From Akkermansia sp. (GTDB taxonomy: Bacteria > Verrucomicrobiota > Verrucomicrobiia > Verrucomicrobiales > Akkermansiaceae), in assembly GCA_017415995.1 (NCBI GenBank), contig JAFQDN010000027.1, positions 1-40,982 of the forward strand: a stretch of DNA of 40,982 nucleotides, written 5' to 3'. Position 1 is the stretch's first letter. Each line of letters opens with the position of its first letter. The notes under the pieces are model-generated. The model had not been told where the DNA came from, did not search any database, and saw nothing but the letters and a program-made list of their open reading frames with translations. A program made the translations under genes and the position numbers. Below are positions 1 to 11,987 of the stretch, in pieces.

Positions 1-1
1 A

Positions 2-70
2 GCCATGGGAAAAGAGTGGTTCAGGAAAATGGGATTAGTCTCATTGCAGAGCGTAATCTGTAAAGGTTAG
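2..70 (+). CDS. Group II intron maturase, C-terminal end (partial)
   Basis: This reading frame enters from the left edge and stops at TAG 68-70, immediately before intron domain V. The visible 22 residues include WFRKMGLVSLQS, which resembles the extreme C-terminus of bacterial group II intron reverse transcriptase/maturases, where a WF..GL.SL pattern is common. These proteins bind their own intron RNA, help it splice and copy it into new DNA sites. The placement, ending a few bases before domain V, is what is expected for a maturase encoded in domain IV. Only the tail is present, so the RT and endonuclease domains cannot be judged. The assignment rests on position more than on the short sequence. 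Confidence 0.6.
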   Translation, partial: AMGKEWFRKMGLVSLQSVICKG

Positions 71-137
71 GAAACCGCCGTATGCCATAAAAGGCACGTA
101 CGGTGGTGTGTGAGGGGGCGAAAGCCCCCTACACGAT
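71..137 (+). mobile_element. Group II intron 3' end: domains V and VI
   Basis: Domain V spans about 74-107: the 5' strand CCGCCGTATGCC pairs with GGCACGTACGGTGG, with the characteristic ACG bulge region at 96-98 and the catalytic triad position reading CGC (76-78), the form known from class IIC introns. Domain VI spans 108-134: a GGGGGC/GCCCCC stem (114-119 with 124-129) capped by GAAA, then A113:T130 and GTG/CAC pairing below. This leaves A131 bulged, six bases before the likely 3' splice site after GAT at 137, which suits a branch-point adenosine. The 3' exon would begin TTAAG at 138, 24 bases beyond the stop codon of the phosphate transporter on the other strand. Confidence 0.85.
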
Positions 138-161
138 TTAAGTTTCAAACGGAGGGAGAAA

Positions 162-2354
162 TTAATCCTCGTACACCTCTTTAATGCGTTCAATAAGCGC
201 AAAGGCGTGGCTTACCATGGCTCGCGTCTCGTTGAGCAGGGTGAGGTAGAGAATGCCGTTACGCATGCTGCTTTCATCTGCATCACCGTGCATGAGGTGG
301 CGCGTAATGCAATCGCCGAAGTCATCCCCCAGCTGAGAGCGTCCGGCAAGCTTTGCCTCCACCCCTGCATAATCTCCTGCCTTGAGCATATCCAACAAGT
401 CCGGATAGAAGGAGCCAATCTTTTCATTGAGCAAAAGAAGGTCTTTGCCTTGGTCCTCTTCTAACCCGGCATGGAAGTTGTCGATATGGTTGAATGCAGC
501 TTTCACAATAGTGAGCAAGCGTTCTGCCGTATTGGAGGAAATTTCCGTGATGCGGAAGATAAGCTGACCGCGGTCTGCCAAGTTCTTCGGTATTCCGGCA
601 AGCGCAGGCAATACCTCATTCTCACGCACTGCCTCAATATCTCGCTTGATGCTGCGAGCTTTTTTACGCAGACGGTTGAGGGCATCGCGGTCTTCCTCCA
701 GCAGGGCGGATACCATTGCTTTGTAGATACCGATCATGCGTCCGAGACGCCCGGCCGCGGCTGCTGCAAATGCGTGCATGGAGGAATCCTTGTTGACATC
801 TACAATTGTGTAGTTGGCCTTGCTCTCTTTGGCGAAGAACGTGGACTTAATCAGCAGGCCTGCGGCAATAATCATCATGATGACGATGCCCCATGTACCA
901 CCATATCCCATCACAAGCGCAACTAACAATGCGGCCAGTGTTGCTGCAATGGCGGTTATCAACCAACCGCCGATAACGGTCAGAACTCCCGTAATGCGGT
1001 ACACGGCACTGTCACGTCCCCATGCGCGATCCGACAGGGAGCTACCCATGGACACCATGAAGATTACATAGGTAGTGGAAAGAGGAAGTCCCAAATCCGT
1101 ACCGACGGAAATAAGTAAGGCTGCCAATGTCAGGTTAACGGAAGCGCGAATCATATCGTAGTTAGCACCGGTTTCCTCCTCGGGAGTAAGCGGGGCAAAA
1201 CGCTTGGATACAAATTCAGCAATCGGCTTGGGTGTAATGCGCTCAAAGAAGCGAACCGTGTTGATGGTGTAACGAACCAACATGCGAGCCGGTTGGCTGG
1301 AGCCGAAGCGCTCCTTGCCCGTATTGGACGAGGAGAGTTTAAGCTCTGTTTCCGTTACCTTACGAGCTTTCTTGGAAAGGAAAAGGGCAGTCACCATAAT
1401 AGCACCGGATGCCAACAGGTAGTGCAAGCTGGCGGCGGCTCCGTCTCCGGCTAATACTGCACCCATGTTGGGAAGCTCCGTGACTCCGGGGAAGAACAAT
1501 GCATCCTTGGAGGCCATGAAGATACCGATGAAGTTTACCATGTCATTGCCGGCAAAGGCGAGAGCCAAAGAGCCGGTTCCTGCCAATACCGCAATACGCA
1601 GCGTGTTGATTTTGCAAATATACTGAAGCAATGCACTGATTATAACCCAGAACAATGCCATCACGCCCACAATAGCCCAGATGTTATAGTGCTGAGTCAG
1701 AGCCTCGATATCTCCCTTAAACACACTACCTTTCAGCCCCTTGAAGATAATGAAATAGCTGATAGCCGTGAAGGCCAAGGCGCACCACAGCGGACCAATG
1801 TAACGGTATGCTTTCTTGAATCGGAAGCTGAAAATCAGGCGTGCTATCCACATGACCACAGTACCGACTACAAACGCAATGGCCACAGAGGCAAAGATTG
1901 CCAAAATCATTTGCAGGCACTTTTCCTCGTTGATGTATTCCAGCAAAGGACAGGTAAAGAAAGAGTTGCTACTGAAAATTGCCATGCCGATGGCTGCCCC
2001 GAGCAAGGAAAACACCAACGCCACCGTAGTAGATGTCGGTAATCCGAGCGTATTGAAGGTATCCAGCAAGATGATGTTTGCTACCATCACGGCTAAGAAC
2101 AGCAGCATGACTTCGTGGAAGGTGAACATCTCAGGTTCAATGACTCCGTTTCGTGCAACCGCCATCATACCACTGGAGAAGCATGCTCCGAGAATGACGC
2201 CGATGGCTGCAACACAAACGGTTTGATTGTATGTTCCTGCGTGCGAACCGATAGAGGAATTCAAGAAGTTACAGGCATCGTTGCTGACGCCGACGATTAG
2301 ACCGAATACGGACAATATGGCGATAAGACCGAATATGATATAGTATATTTCCAT
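162..2354 (-). CDS. PiT-family inorganic phosphate transporter with PhoU-like C-terminus
   Basis: A 730-residue inner-membrane transporter predicted to import inorganic phosphate with a coupling cation. Both inverted PiT repeats are visible. The first carries GVSNDACNF near residues 22-30 and GLPTSTTVALVFSLLGAAIG near 104-123. The second carries AFAGNDMVNFIG (about 263-274) and GLPLSTTYVIFMVSMGSS (about 418-435). After the last membrane segment, roughly residues 540-730 form a soluble helical region with coiled-coil character that fits the PhoU/DUF47 domain often fused to or encoded beside such carriers. Single gene, with its own promoter just upstream (2368-2396). The intron 3' end lies just past its stop. 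Family assignment is firm; phosphate rather than another oxyanion is inferred from the family. Confidence 0.9.
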   Translation of the reverse strand: MEIYYIIFGLIAILSVFGLIVGVSNDACNFLNSSIGSHAGTYNQTVCVAAIGVILGACFSSGMMAVARNGVIEPEMFTFHEVMLLFLAVMVANIILLDTFNTLGLPTSTTVALVFSLLGAAIGMAIFSSNSFFTCPLLEYINEEKCLQMILAIFASVAIAFVVGTVVMWIARLIFSFRFKKAYRYIGPLWCALAFTAISYFIIFKGLKGSVFKGDIEALTQHYNIWAIVGVMALFWVIISALLQYICKINTLRIAVLAGTGSLALAFAGNDMVNFIGIFMASKDALFFPGVTELPNMGAVLAGDGAAASLHYLLASGAIMVTALFLSKKARKVTETELKLSSSNTGKERFGSSQPARMLVRYTINTVRFFERITPKPIAEFVSKRFAPLTPEEETGANYDMIRASVNLTLAALLISVGTDLGLPLSTTYVIFMVSMGSSLSDRAWGRDSAVYRITGVLTVIGGWLITAIAATLAALLVALVMGYGGTWGIVIMMIIAAGLLIKSTFFAKESKANYTIVDVNKDSSMHAFAAAAAGRLGRMIGIYKAMVSALLEEDRDALNRLRKKARSIKRDIEAVRENEVLPALAGIPKNLADRGQLIFRITEISSNTAERLLTIVKAAFNHIDNFHAGLEEDQGKDLLLLNEKIGSFYPDLLDMLKAGDYAGVEAKLAGRSQLGDDFGDCITRHLMHGDADESSMRNGILYLTLLNETRAMVSHAFALIERIKEVYED

Positions 2355-2367
2355 AATCTACACGGAT

Positions 2368-2396
2368 TTTCTACCACGAAATAAGGCAATTGACAA
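2368..2396 (-). promoter_or_regulatory. Sigma70-type promoter for the PiT transporter
   Basis: On the minus strand TTGTCA (2396-2391) and TAGAAA (2373-2368) are 17 bases apart. Only 13 bases separate the -10 element from the ATG at 2354, so the leader would be about 6-7 bases. Confidence 0.5.
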
Positions 2397-2477
2397 GAAA
2401 AAACTGACGATTGAGTACAGCTCAATGTATTTCCGTGCTCAGAATGCAAAAAGGTGCGTCACACTCTGTAATCTTAC

Positions 2478-2505
2478 TTGACAAGGTATAACATATCATT
2501 ATAAT
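2478..2505 (+). promoter_or_regulatory. Near-perfect sigma70 promoter for the lipoprotein genes
   Basis: TTGACA (2478-2483) and TATAAT (2500-2505) match consensus exactly, with a 16-base spacer. The ATG of the next gene is 30 bases downstream of the -10 element. Confidence 0.75.
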
Positions 2506-2535
2506 CGCAGCGAACACTAAATTGCTCACCTGACC

Positions 2536-2718
2536 ATGTTAAGCAACGCAAATCAAGAAAAGTCTGTCCGTCGCACATCCCCTGTTACCATCCTGCTGCG
2601 CTGCGCTGTGTTGGCGTGCTGCTGTGGTATGCTCAATTCCTGCACTACCATCGGCAATCTTCTGAACTCCATTCTTCAGCTCCCGTTCAAGGCAATTGAT
2701 GCCGTTTGCATGTTATGA
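2536..2718 (+). CDS. Small lipoprotein (60 aa)
   Basis: A 60-residue product with a basic N-terminus, a hydrophobic stretch (about residues 17-34) and a lipobox-like LNSC near residues 33-36, so it is probably lipidated and anchored in the envelope. The mature part is only about 25 residues (CTTIGNLLNSILQLPFKAID and a few more). It lies behind a near-consensus promoter, and its stop overlaps the start of the next lipoprotein gene by four bases (ATGA), which supports translation of both as a unit. Function unknown; no enzymatic motif is visible. The alternative is a chance ORF, but promoter, lipobox and overlap together argue against that. Confidence 0.65.
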   Translation: MLSNANQEKSVRRTSPVTILLRCAVLACCCGMLNSCTTIGNLLNSILQLPFKAIDAVCML

Positions 2719-3125
2719 ATGAGGTATTGCGCAAAGTAACCGCATTTTCTCCGATTAAGGGGGTAGCAGTCTTGCTGTTGGGGGCGGTGTGTTCCTGCCA
2801 ACAGCAACAACAGTTTGTGAGGGGCGGCAGTATCGGCGTGCGCGACCATGCAGATTCCGTGGTTCATTTGGGGCAGGTGGATCCGGCTTACCGCTCCTAC
2901 TTTTCGGAGCAGCACGGTAAAAATTATTCCATAGCTGACCAGCGTAAAGCTTTCTTTGAAGCGGTCAGAACTTCTCGCACCCCGGTTAATCAGGATGCTC
3001 GACATGCGCCCCGTAATGCTTCTCCAAAGAAAAAAACATCTGCTAAACCTAAAAAGAGGTCTACCCGCAAGACTACTAAAAAGACGGCTCGCAAAAAGTC
3101 CACAGCAAAAAGAAGAAAACGTTAA
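2715..3125 (+). CDS. Lipoprotein with histone H1-like Lys/Arg-rich tail
   Basis: 136 residues from the ATG at 2715 (an upstream in-frame TTG at 2706 is less likely, because the ATG gives the typical four-base overlap with the preceding stop). The N-terminus has a hydrophobic signal stretch ending in VCSCQQQQQ, a plausible lipobox. A middle region (HLGQVDPAYRSYFSEQHGKN) is followed from about residue 100 by an almost purely basic tail rich in KKK, KKRS and KKTARKK patterns, with Ser/Thr/Ala/Pro between, like the tails of histone H1-like proteins. A lipidated protein with such a tail could bind anionic envelope polymers or LPS; that is inference. Function unknown. Confidence 0.7.
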   Translation: MNEVLRKVTAFSPIKGVAVLLLGAVCSCQQQQQFVRGGSIGVRDHADSVVHLGQVDPAYRSYFSEQHGKNYSIADQRKAFFEAVRTSRTPVNQDARHAPRNASPKKKTSAKPKKRSTRKTTKKTARKKSTAKRRKR

Positions 3126-3128
3126 ACC

Positions 3129-4544
3129 ATGGAACGCCACACGGAGGAACCGGAACTTGTTGACGACCGTTTTGCCGGGGCGGCAAACGCGGCTCGTCCT
3201 GTGCGGCGTGCCTCCGATTTGAAGTATACCGACCTCGACTTCGAGCAGGAATTGCCACAACTGCCGACTCCCGAGCCGGAAAAAGAAACTGAACCGGAAA
3301 CACCGCAAATAACGAGTTTACCGGCTCCGGCAGCACCGCCTCCTCCGGTGGTCAATATTCCTTCTACAAAAACTGCGTCACCGGAACCTATACCGGCCTC
3401 ATTGTCATGGGTACTCGGATTCATGGCTTTGCTTTTGCTGTTGGTTGCTATCGGGATGGTCTTGTGTGAGTTCTGGGATTGCATACCGATGAGCATGCGA
3501 GTGGCATCCTTGATTGCTATTCCGGCAGCTCTTTGGTTGGTGTATATCTTAGGGTTCAATCGGGGCTATCGCGCGCCCGAGTTGGCCGCGCTGTTGACGG
3601 CAATCTCATGGCTGGACAGCGTTATCATCTATCAACTGTGCATACAGTCCCTGCCTCTCTGGGTAGCTGCAAGTGTGCTGACTTTCGGCATGTTACTCAT
3701 ACCAACTCTGCGGCCATGGCGAATGGGAGTCAGTGCTGCGTTGATAAGCGGAGTGTTGCAACTGGCACTCATGGCGCACGCTCTGTTCACGGCCCGGACT
3801 TACGGAGAGTGGGCTCTGATTTGGGCAGCAGCGCTCGCCATGGTGATGATTTGGAGCCACATAGGTGTGTGGTGTGCATTGACTACTCGCGAAGGCTATC
3901 GCCCTTTTTCCATATTGGGACCGATTGCACAGATTTTGTTTTTGGTCATGCTCATCACCATGCTTGTGTATCCTCAGCACTTGATGCCGGAGGGGATTTC
4001 CGAGCATGGCAGCATAGCAGAATGGTTAGGCATCATCGTTGTTTGGGGAATGGCTATGTTACCGGTGTTTCCCTTACAAAAACATTATGCGGACATAAGC
4101 AATCATCCCACCATCAGCCAGTCTTTCCTCTTGTACTGGGGAATTTCTCTGCTGACGGTACCCCTCGGTTTGTTGTTGGCATGGTATTCCTCCTACTTTT
4201 TGGTCATTCCGCTCATTCTGATGTATTTGTTCAGCATGGTATACTACGGAGCGGAATACAGGGTGCCACGCTTTGTCATCATGGGCAGCATCGGCATTTT
4301 CCTGAGCTTGGTCGGCATACCGTACAATGTGGGTACCGGCTTAATCGGTAGCGCAATTATTCTGTTCGCTCTTGCAGGCGTCTTCTTCTTCGCTCTTCTT
4401 TGGTTGAATGCGTACAGAAAGCGCCTTGTTACGAGGAAACGAGAAGAAGCTGCATGCAACAACGGCTCTGACGATGATGATAAGCCCAAGCGCAGGTATA
4501 GTCCGCCGGATAAGGTTAATATTGACCTGCCGGATTACGACTGA
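3129..4544 (+). CDS. Multi-pass membrane protein, DUF2157-like
   Basis: 471 residues. About 95 N-terminal residues are acidic and proline-rich (PTPEPEKETEPETP, APPPPV) and presumably cytoplasmic. They are followed by a long hydrophobic region with roughly 10-12 membrane segments, starting LSWVLGFMALLLLLVAIGMV. A short charged C-terminal tail (RKREEAACNNGSDDDDKPKRR) follows. The pattern of a first helix, a WD-type linker, then MSMRVASLIAIPAALWLVYI and a run of short helices resembles DUF2157-type membrane proteins, but I cannot confirm this. It begins three bases after the lipoprotein stop, so the three genes probably form one transcript. It converges with the PfkB kinase gene, ten bases away, with no evident terminator between. 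Confidence 0.75.
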   Translation: MERHTEEPELVDDRFAGAANAARPVRRASDLKYTDLDFEQELPQLPTPEPEKETEPETPQITSLPAPAAPPPPVVNIPSTKTASPEPIPASLSWVLGFMALLLLLVAIGMVLCEFWDCIPMSMRVASLIAIPAALWLVYILGFNRGYRAPELAALLTAISWLDSVIIYQLCIQSLPLWVAASVLTFGMLLIPTLRPWRMGVSAALISGVLQLALMAHALFTARTYGEWALIWAAALAMVMIWSHIGVWCALTTREGYRPFSILGPIAQILFLVMLITMLVYPQHLMPEGISEHGSIAEWLGIIVVWGMAMLPVFPLQKHYADISNHPTISQSFLLYWGISLLTVPLGLLLAWYSSYFLVIPLILMYLFSMVYYGAEYRVPRFVIMGSIGIFLSLVGIPYNVGTGLIGSAIILFALAGVFFFALLWLNAYRKRLVTRKREEAACNNGSDDDDKPKRRYSPPDKVNIDLPDYD

Positions 4545-4554
4545 TCCAAGCACC

Positions 4555-5490
4555 TCAGTCCCACTGCGTCATCGCGCGGAATCGCTCTATCCGTTCTGCC
4601 AATTCGCGCCCTGTTAAGGCAAATAATGACACGGTGCCGAACTTTTCACACACAGCTGCTGCCACTACGGTTGCAATGGCAACGCCACGTTTCATGTCTT
4701 CCCAACTCGGGTCGCCCCCGTTAATGCAGTGAGTAAGGTAGCCCGCCAGTGCTCCCATGTAGGAATCTCCGGCTCCGGTTGGATCTTGCGCATTTACCAA
4801 TGGCCACGCAGGGCAGCGGAACAGGCGTATGCTGCCGTCCTCCGTTCGGTGTAACAAGGTAGAGCCATGGCTGCCATGTTTTACAATGGCATAGCGCGGC
4901 CCCGCTTCCAGTAATTTGTACCCGGCTTCTAAGCTATCATCCGTCCCTGCGTATTCCTGCGCTTCTTCATCATTCATCAGCGCCATATCCACTACGGAAA
5001 GCAGCTTGTGCGTGTATTCCCGCTCGCGGATAATCCAGGATTTCATAAAATCCGCCATCCGAAAACACGCCCCCTCACATTGCTCTAACATGCGGTATTG
5101 CAGCGGGGGAGTAACATTTGTCGCTACGGCTATTGCACAGTTCTTCTGCTCCGGGCTGAGCTCCATTTTCCAGTGTTCCTGCACGCCTTCTATCGTTCGC
5201 ACGGTTGTGCGATTATTCATATCTGATTCATATTTCCCCGTCCAGGCAAAGGTTTCACCTTCCACCTGCGCCACATGCTGCATACTCACGCCTCGCGCCT
5301 CCATGGCAAGCCCGTATTCCGCCGGAAAATCCGTACCGACAACGCCTACCAAATCCATATCCGCCGTAAGCAGCCTTGCTGCAAGCGAGGCGTATATCCC
5401 ACTCCCGCCTAAAACGGAATTCGCCCGCCCGCTCGGGGTTATCAGTGTGTCTATGGCAATTGTGCCGTATATCAGTGCTTTGGAGCTCAT
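4555..5490 (-). CDS. PfkB-family sugar/nucleoside kinase
   Basis: 311 residues with the PfkB (ribokinase-like) fold. An N-terminal glycine-rich segment LGGSGIYASLAARLL (about 28-42) contributes to substrate binding. The C-terminal signature DPTGAGDSYMGALAGYL (about 236-252) supplies the anion hole and the catalytic Asp in GAGD. Such enzymes transfer phosphate from ATP to a sugar or nucleoside hydroxyl. The sequence resembles the subgroup annotated as sugar or adenosine kinases in Verrucomicrobia, but the substrate cannot be read from it. Last gene of the long leftward operon. Its ATG is two bases from the ligA stop, with an AAAGGAG ribosome-binding site inside the ligA end. Confidence 0.85.
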   Translation of the reverse strand: MSSKALIYGTIAIDTLITPSGRANSVLGGSGIYASLAARLLTADMDLVGVVGTDFPAEYGLAMEARGVSMQHVAQVEGETFAWTGKYESDMNNRTTVRTIEGVQEHWKMELSPEQKNCAIAVATNVTPPLQYRMLEQCEGACFRMADFMKSWIIREREYTHKLLSVVDMALMNDEEAQEYAGTDDSLEAGYKLLEAGPRYAIVKHGSHGSTLLHRTEDGSIRLFRCPAWPLVNAQDPTGAGDSYMGALAGYLTHCINGGDPSWEDMKRGVAIATVVAAAVCEKFGTVSLFALTGRELAERIERFRAMTQWD

Positions 5491-5492
5491 GG

Positions 5493-8592
<3,100 letters not shown>

Positions 8593-8600
8593 AGTAAATG

Positions 8601-9380
8601 TTATTTGAATGATTTAATGTAGCGGGGCAAGATGACGGGCAAATCCGGGTCGCCATAAAAACGGGCACTCTTGAGGCGGCGAAACTCCTTGTCCAGCTCA
8701 CCTCGCAAATACATCAGGTTATCATCCGATACCGAGGCCTTATCCGGTGGCTCCAGCTTCTTCAGCTCCGCAATATCAGCAAGCAATTTGCCGTGTTCCT
8801 GCATCACATCTCGAAGCACGGACGCGGCATCGCGGGCAGTGGCCGTGTCCTGTGCTTTTCTCAGCATGTAAAGGGCATCCCCGAGCAAACAGAGCATACG
8901 CTCATACATGGGAGCATAGGGGGCTTCCGGCGTATCGTCTTCATCATCAGCAAAATTCTCGACTTCCACCAACTTATTAAGCTGCTCTGCTAATGCGGAG
9001 GAACCGAACGAATCTGAATTAAGTAGATTTTGAATAAGCGGCATGTACCCTTGGGTAATGTGCGTAAGTGCTGTCATTTGAGTAGTAATGACAAGAGTAG
9101 TCTCAGCATCGAACGGCATTTGCTCCAACTCCGCCAAGTAGCCGCGCATGCGGATTATGTGAGCGGATAAAAGCGGAGCTGTGTGGTCAGCACTGCTTCG
9201 GCTGTCAATTTTACGGAGCAGGGCATCAATTTCCTGCGCTTCTTTAATGAGTTTCGCGCACAATTCTTCCGTTGCATTTTCCGGGGAAGAGTTCGCCGCT
9301 TTCGGGGCCGGTGCAACATCCCTGCCCGCAGAGGTCAGGGATAATGCACAGAACGCGATGATGTAAGAGGCGACCTTCAT
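8601..9380 (-). CDS. Secreted helical protein of unknown function
   Basis: 259 residues. The first 18 or so (MKVASYIIAFCALSLTSAG) look like a signal peptide. The mature part is predominantly helical and acidic, with heptad-like Leu/Ala spacing (EELCAKLIKEAQEIDALLRK; LLADIAELKKLEPP), an acidic linker FADDEDDTPEAPYAP near the middle, and a C-terminal DPDLPVILPRYIKSFK. I do not recognise a family. It is the fifth gene of the SUF-led operon, 20 bases after sufD and eight before hisK, with no special RBS. Export into the periplasm is the only role that can be supported. The remaining Cys (in ELCAKL and RMLCLLG) do not form a redox motif. Confidence 0.7.
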   Translation of the reverse strand: MKVASYIIAFCALSLTSAGRDVAPAPKAANSSPENATEELCAKLIKEAQEIDALLRKIDSRSSADHTAPLLSAHIIRMRGYLAELEQMPFDAETTLVITTQMTALTHITQGYMPLIQNLLNSDSFGSSALAEQLNKLVEVENFADDEDDTPEAPYAPMYERMLCLLGDALYMLRKAQDTATARDAASVLRDVMQEHGKLLADIAELKKLEPPDKASVSDDNLMYLRGELDKEFRRLKSARFYGDPDLPVILPRYIKSFK

Positions 9381-9400
9381 TCAAACCGTGTTTCAGCGTG

Positions 9401-10567
9401 TTAATCCGGCAAGCCGGATGTGTAAGTTTCATCAAAAGATTTGCGGAATTTATTGTAAGCATCCTCTAAAAAGCCGGTACTGATGAGCTCTTGAGCATTA
9501 GCGCGGGACACACCGCGAGAGGTCAGATAAAAGAGGGCTTCTTCATCAACGGGTGAGCTAGCACTGCCGTGGGAACATCTTACCTTATCGGCAAGAATCT
9601 CCAATCCCGGCAAGGAGTGAACGGTTGATTTTTCGCTGAGCAAGAGGTTTCTGTTTGTTTGGTATGCATCCGTGCAGTGTGCACCTGCCTCTACCCTGAT
9701 ATTCCCGGCAAAAATGGCCGTACCATTCTCATCCACTACGTTTTTATAGAGTAAATTGCTCTTTGCTCCGCCTATGTGATGGATTTGGTGAGTATGCTGA
9801 TCGAGAACGCTGTTGCCACTGATTCTGTTAGCAGAGTACAACTCAATAGACGTACCGGGAGAAGCGGCGTATACCTCCGCAATGGTTTCTTCACGCGCCC
9901 ATGCATGTCCGGCGTGGGAGGTAAAATGCTGCACAGCTCCACCCAAGTTATGAATATCGGTAATATTCATGCATCTGCTGTCGATGCTGCCGTGCTCATG
10001 CAATTCCACAGCAATCTGGGCTCCCTCCATTACGTGGATATTACGCACGCAAAACATGGTAGCACCGTCAGCACATTTGTGATGCTCTTCAATGCGAGCT
10101 TTTGCTCCCGGTGCAGCCATGATAAACGTGTAGGGAGTATAAAGTCCATCCGTCTCGTAGGTGATGATAATGGGTTGCTTAATCTCCGTATTTTCCTCCA
10201 GCATGAGGCAAATACCTTCCCCGAACCTACGTATGTGCAAGCCCAACAATGCGTCTGAGCCTATTGTGGGCATCAGGTTGACTGTTTCTTTCAACTCGTC
10301 ATCCTCCGCCGATACGGGCATTACCACCTCGGAATCCGCACATTTTACGGAAATTGAACCACGAGCGGGCACGTTTGTTTTCAATATTTCAGCTAAGGCG
10401 ACTGCATGTTTTGCCGGCTGCCCGAATCGCCAATCTTCATTGTAACGGTCCGGGATTTTTGCATCGTTGAAGCGCTGACTCGCAGCTTGCAAAGCAGCGT
10501 TCAACTTCGCTTCGGCTTCTGCCAATGCAAAGGCTTCTTCCATACTCAGATTTTGAGAAAAATCCAT
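9401..10567 (-). CDS. sufD: Fe-S cluster assembly protein SufD
   Basis: 388 residues from the ATG at 10567 (MDFSQNLS); a longer frame to 10618 overlaps sufB and is not needed. SufD is the scaffold partner of SufB in the SufBC2D complex that assembles Fe-S clusters in the cytosol. The C-terminal half shows the family beta-helix and the signature region: LYKNVVDENGTAIFAGNIRVEAGA, TNRNLLLSEKS, and RCSHGSASSPVDEEALFYLTSRG followed by RANAQELISTGFLEDAYNKF. The KVRCSHGS motif carries the conserved Cys-His found in SufD/SufB. Gene order is sufC-sufB-sufD, with 19 bases between sufB and this gene. Confidence 0.93.
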   Translation of the reverse strand: MDFSQNLSMEEAFALAEAEAKLNAALQAASQRFNDAKIPDRYNEDWRFGQPAKHAVALAEILKTNVPARGSISVKCADSEVVMPVSAEDDELKETVNLMPTIGSDALLGLHIRRFGEGICLMLEENTEIKQPIIITYETDGLYTPYTFIMAAPGAKARIEEHHKCADGATMFCVRNIHVMEGAQIAVELHEHGSIDSRCMNITDIHNLGGAVQHFTSHAGHAWAREETIAEVYAASPGTSIELYSANRISGNSVLDQHTHQIHHIGGAKSNLLYKNVVDENGTAIFAGNIRVEAGAHCTDAYQTNRNLLLSEKSTVHSLPGLEILADKVRCSHGSASSPVDEEALFYLTSRGVSRANAQELISTGFLEDAYNKFRKSFDETYTSGLPD

Positions 10568-10586
10568 AGTGTTGATGTGATTCAGG

Positions 10587-11987
10587 TTATCCGATGGAGT
10601 CCTCCATTTCCAAGTCAATGAGCCTGCGCAGCTCTACGGAATACTCCATGGGGAATTCCTTGACGAGGTCGTTAATAAAGCCATTGACAGCCAAACTCAT
10701 GGCTTGCGCGCGAGTGAGTCCTCGCTGTTGCAGATAAAAGAGCATTTCCTCATCTACTTGAGATACGGAAGCTTCATGCTGAACCGCCGAGGCATTACCG
10801 TTGACGCTGATGGCCGGATAGGTGTCGGTGCGGCTTTCCGCTGAGATGAGCAGGGCATCACACTCCGTGTTGTTGCGGCATCCGTTCATTCCTTTGAGTA
10901 CATTAACCTCACCGCGGTAGCTGGCGCGACCTTTGCCGATGGAAATGGATTTGGCTACAATGTTGGAACTCGTCTCCGGAGCTGCGTGAATCATGCGTGC
11001 CCCGGTGTCTTGCAGCTGACCGTCATGAGCAAGTGAAATGCTGACCACCTCGCCGCGCGCGCGCCGGCCTTTCAGCACAACGGCGGGGTACTTCATGGTT
11101 AATCCGGAGCCGATATTGCAATCAATCCAACGGATTTCCGCATCTTCCATCGCCAAACCGCGTTGGATAACCAGATTGTACACGTTGGTAGCCCAATTTT
11201 GTACTGTTACGTACTGGATTTTAGCACCTTTGAGAGCAACGAGCTCAACCACGCCGGAGTGCAGGGTGGCGGAGTCATACTTGGGAGCCGTACACCCCTC
11301 CATGTACATGAGCTCAGCGCCTTCATCTGCTATAATGAGCGTTCTCTCAAACTGTCCCATGCTCTCGGAGTTGATTCGGAAATATGCTTGCAGGGGTTGT
11401 TCCAATTTGACGCCCTTGGGTACATAAATGAATGACCCACCGGAGAAAGCGGCGTGGTTCAGCGCTGAAAACTTATTATCCGTCACCGGAATAACCTTGC
11501 CGAACCATGGACGGAAAATATGCTCGTATTCTTTAAGTCCCTCCGTGGAGTTTACAAAAATAACGCCTTTTTTTCGGAGCTCCTCCTGCATGTTGTTGTA
11601 TGCAGTTTCGGAGTCATACTGGGCATCAACGCCGGCTAAAAACGCGCGCTCCTGTTCCGGTACACCAAGTCGTTCAAACGTCCGCTTTACATCATCGGGA
11701 ACCTCTTCCCAGTCTTTATAGGGTGCCGTTCCATGCGCTAAGTAGTAGCGTATTTTTTCGAAATCCAAATCCTTAATGCCCTCCGGTGCCCAGTGCGTAG
11801 GCATGGGCATGGCGTTGAATTTGCGTAAGGCATCTTTGCGGAATTCCCGAAGCCAATCCGGCTCTCCCTTAGCGTCGCAAATGTAATCAATGGTAGCTTC
11901 CGTCAATCCGAAGCCTGCATCGAACTTGTGATTTTCCGGGAATGAGAACTCACCCCTGGTATCAATCTGGAAGGTTGATTCATCCAT
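10587..11987 (-). CDS. sufB: Fe-S cluster scaffold SufB
   Basis: 466 residues, typical length for SufB, the cluster-building scaffold of the SufBC2D complex. Recognisable blocks: [47 protein letters not shown] (a conserved Cys), [33 protein letters not shown], and the C-terminal [33 protein letters not shown] and [20 protein letters not shown]. The start overlaps the sufC stop by one base (TAATG), so the two are probably translationally coupled. The first gene of the operon is a Fur-type regulator, so iron or redox control is likely. Confidence 0.97.
   Translation of the reverse strand: MDESTFQIDTRGEFSFPENHKFDAGFGLTEATIDYICDAKGEPDWLREFRKDALRKFNAMPMPTHWAPEGIKDLDFEKIRYYLAHGTAPYKDWEEVPDDVKRTFERLGVPEQERAFLAGVDAQYDSETAYNNMQEELRKKGVIFVNSTEGLKEYEHIFRPWFGKVIPVTDNKFSALNHAAFSGGSFIYVPKGVKLEQPLQAYFRINSESMGQFERTLIIADEGAELMYMEGCTAPKYDSATLHSGVVELVALKGAKIQYVTVQNWATNVYNLVIQRGLAMEDAEIRWIDCNIGSGLTMKYPAVVLKGRRARGEVVSISLAHDGQLQDTGARMIHAAPETSSNIVAKSISIGKGRASYRGEVNVLKGMNGCRNNTECDALLISAESRTDTYPAISVNGNASAVQHEASVSQVDEEMLFYLQQRGLTRAQAMSLAVNGFINDLVKEFPMEYSVELRRLIDLEMEDSIG

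Noticed and set aside
3479..4351. Long plus-strand ORF (290 codons) inside the DUF2157-like gene
   Set aside because: It lies in another frame of a hydrophobic membrane-protein gene, and its translation is His/Ser/Arg-rich without a domain, which is typical of a shadow frame.
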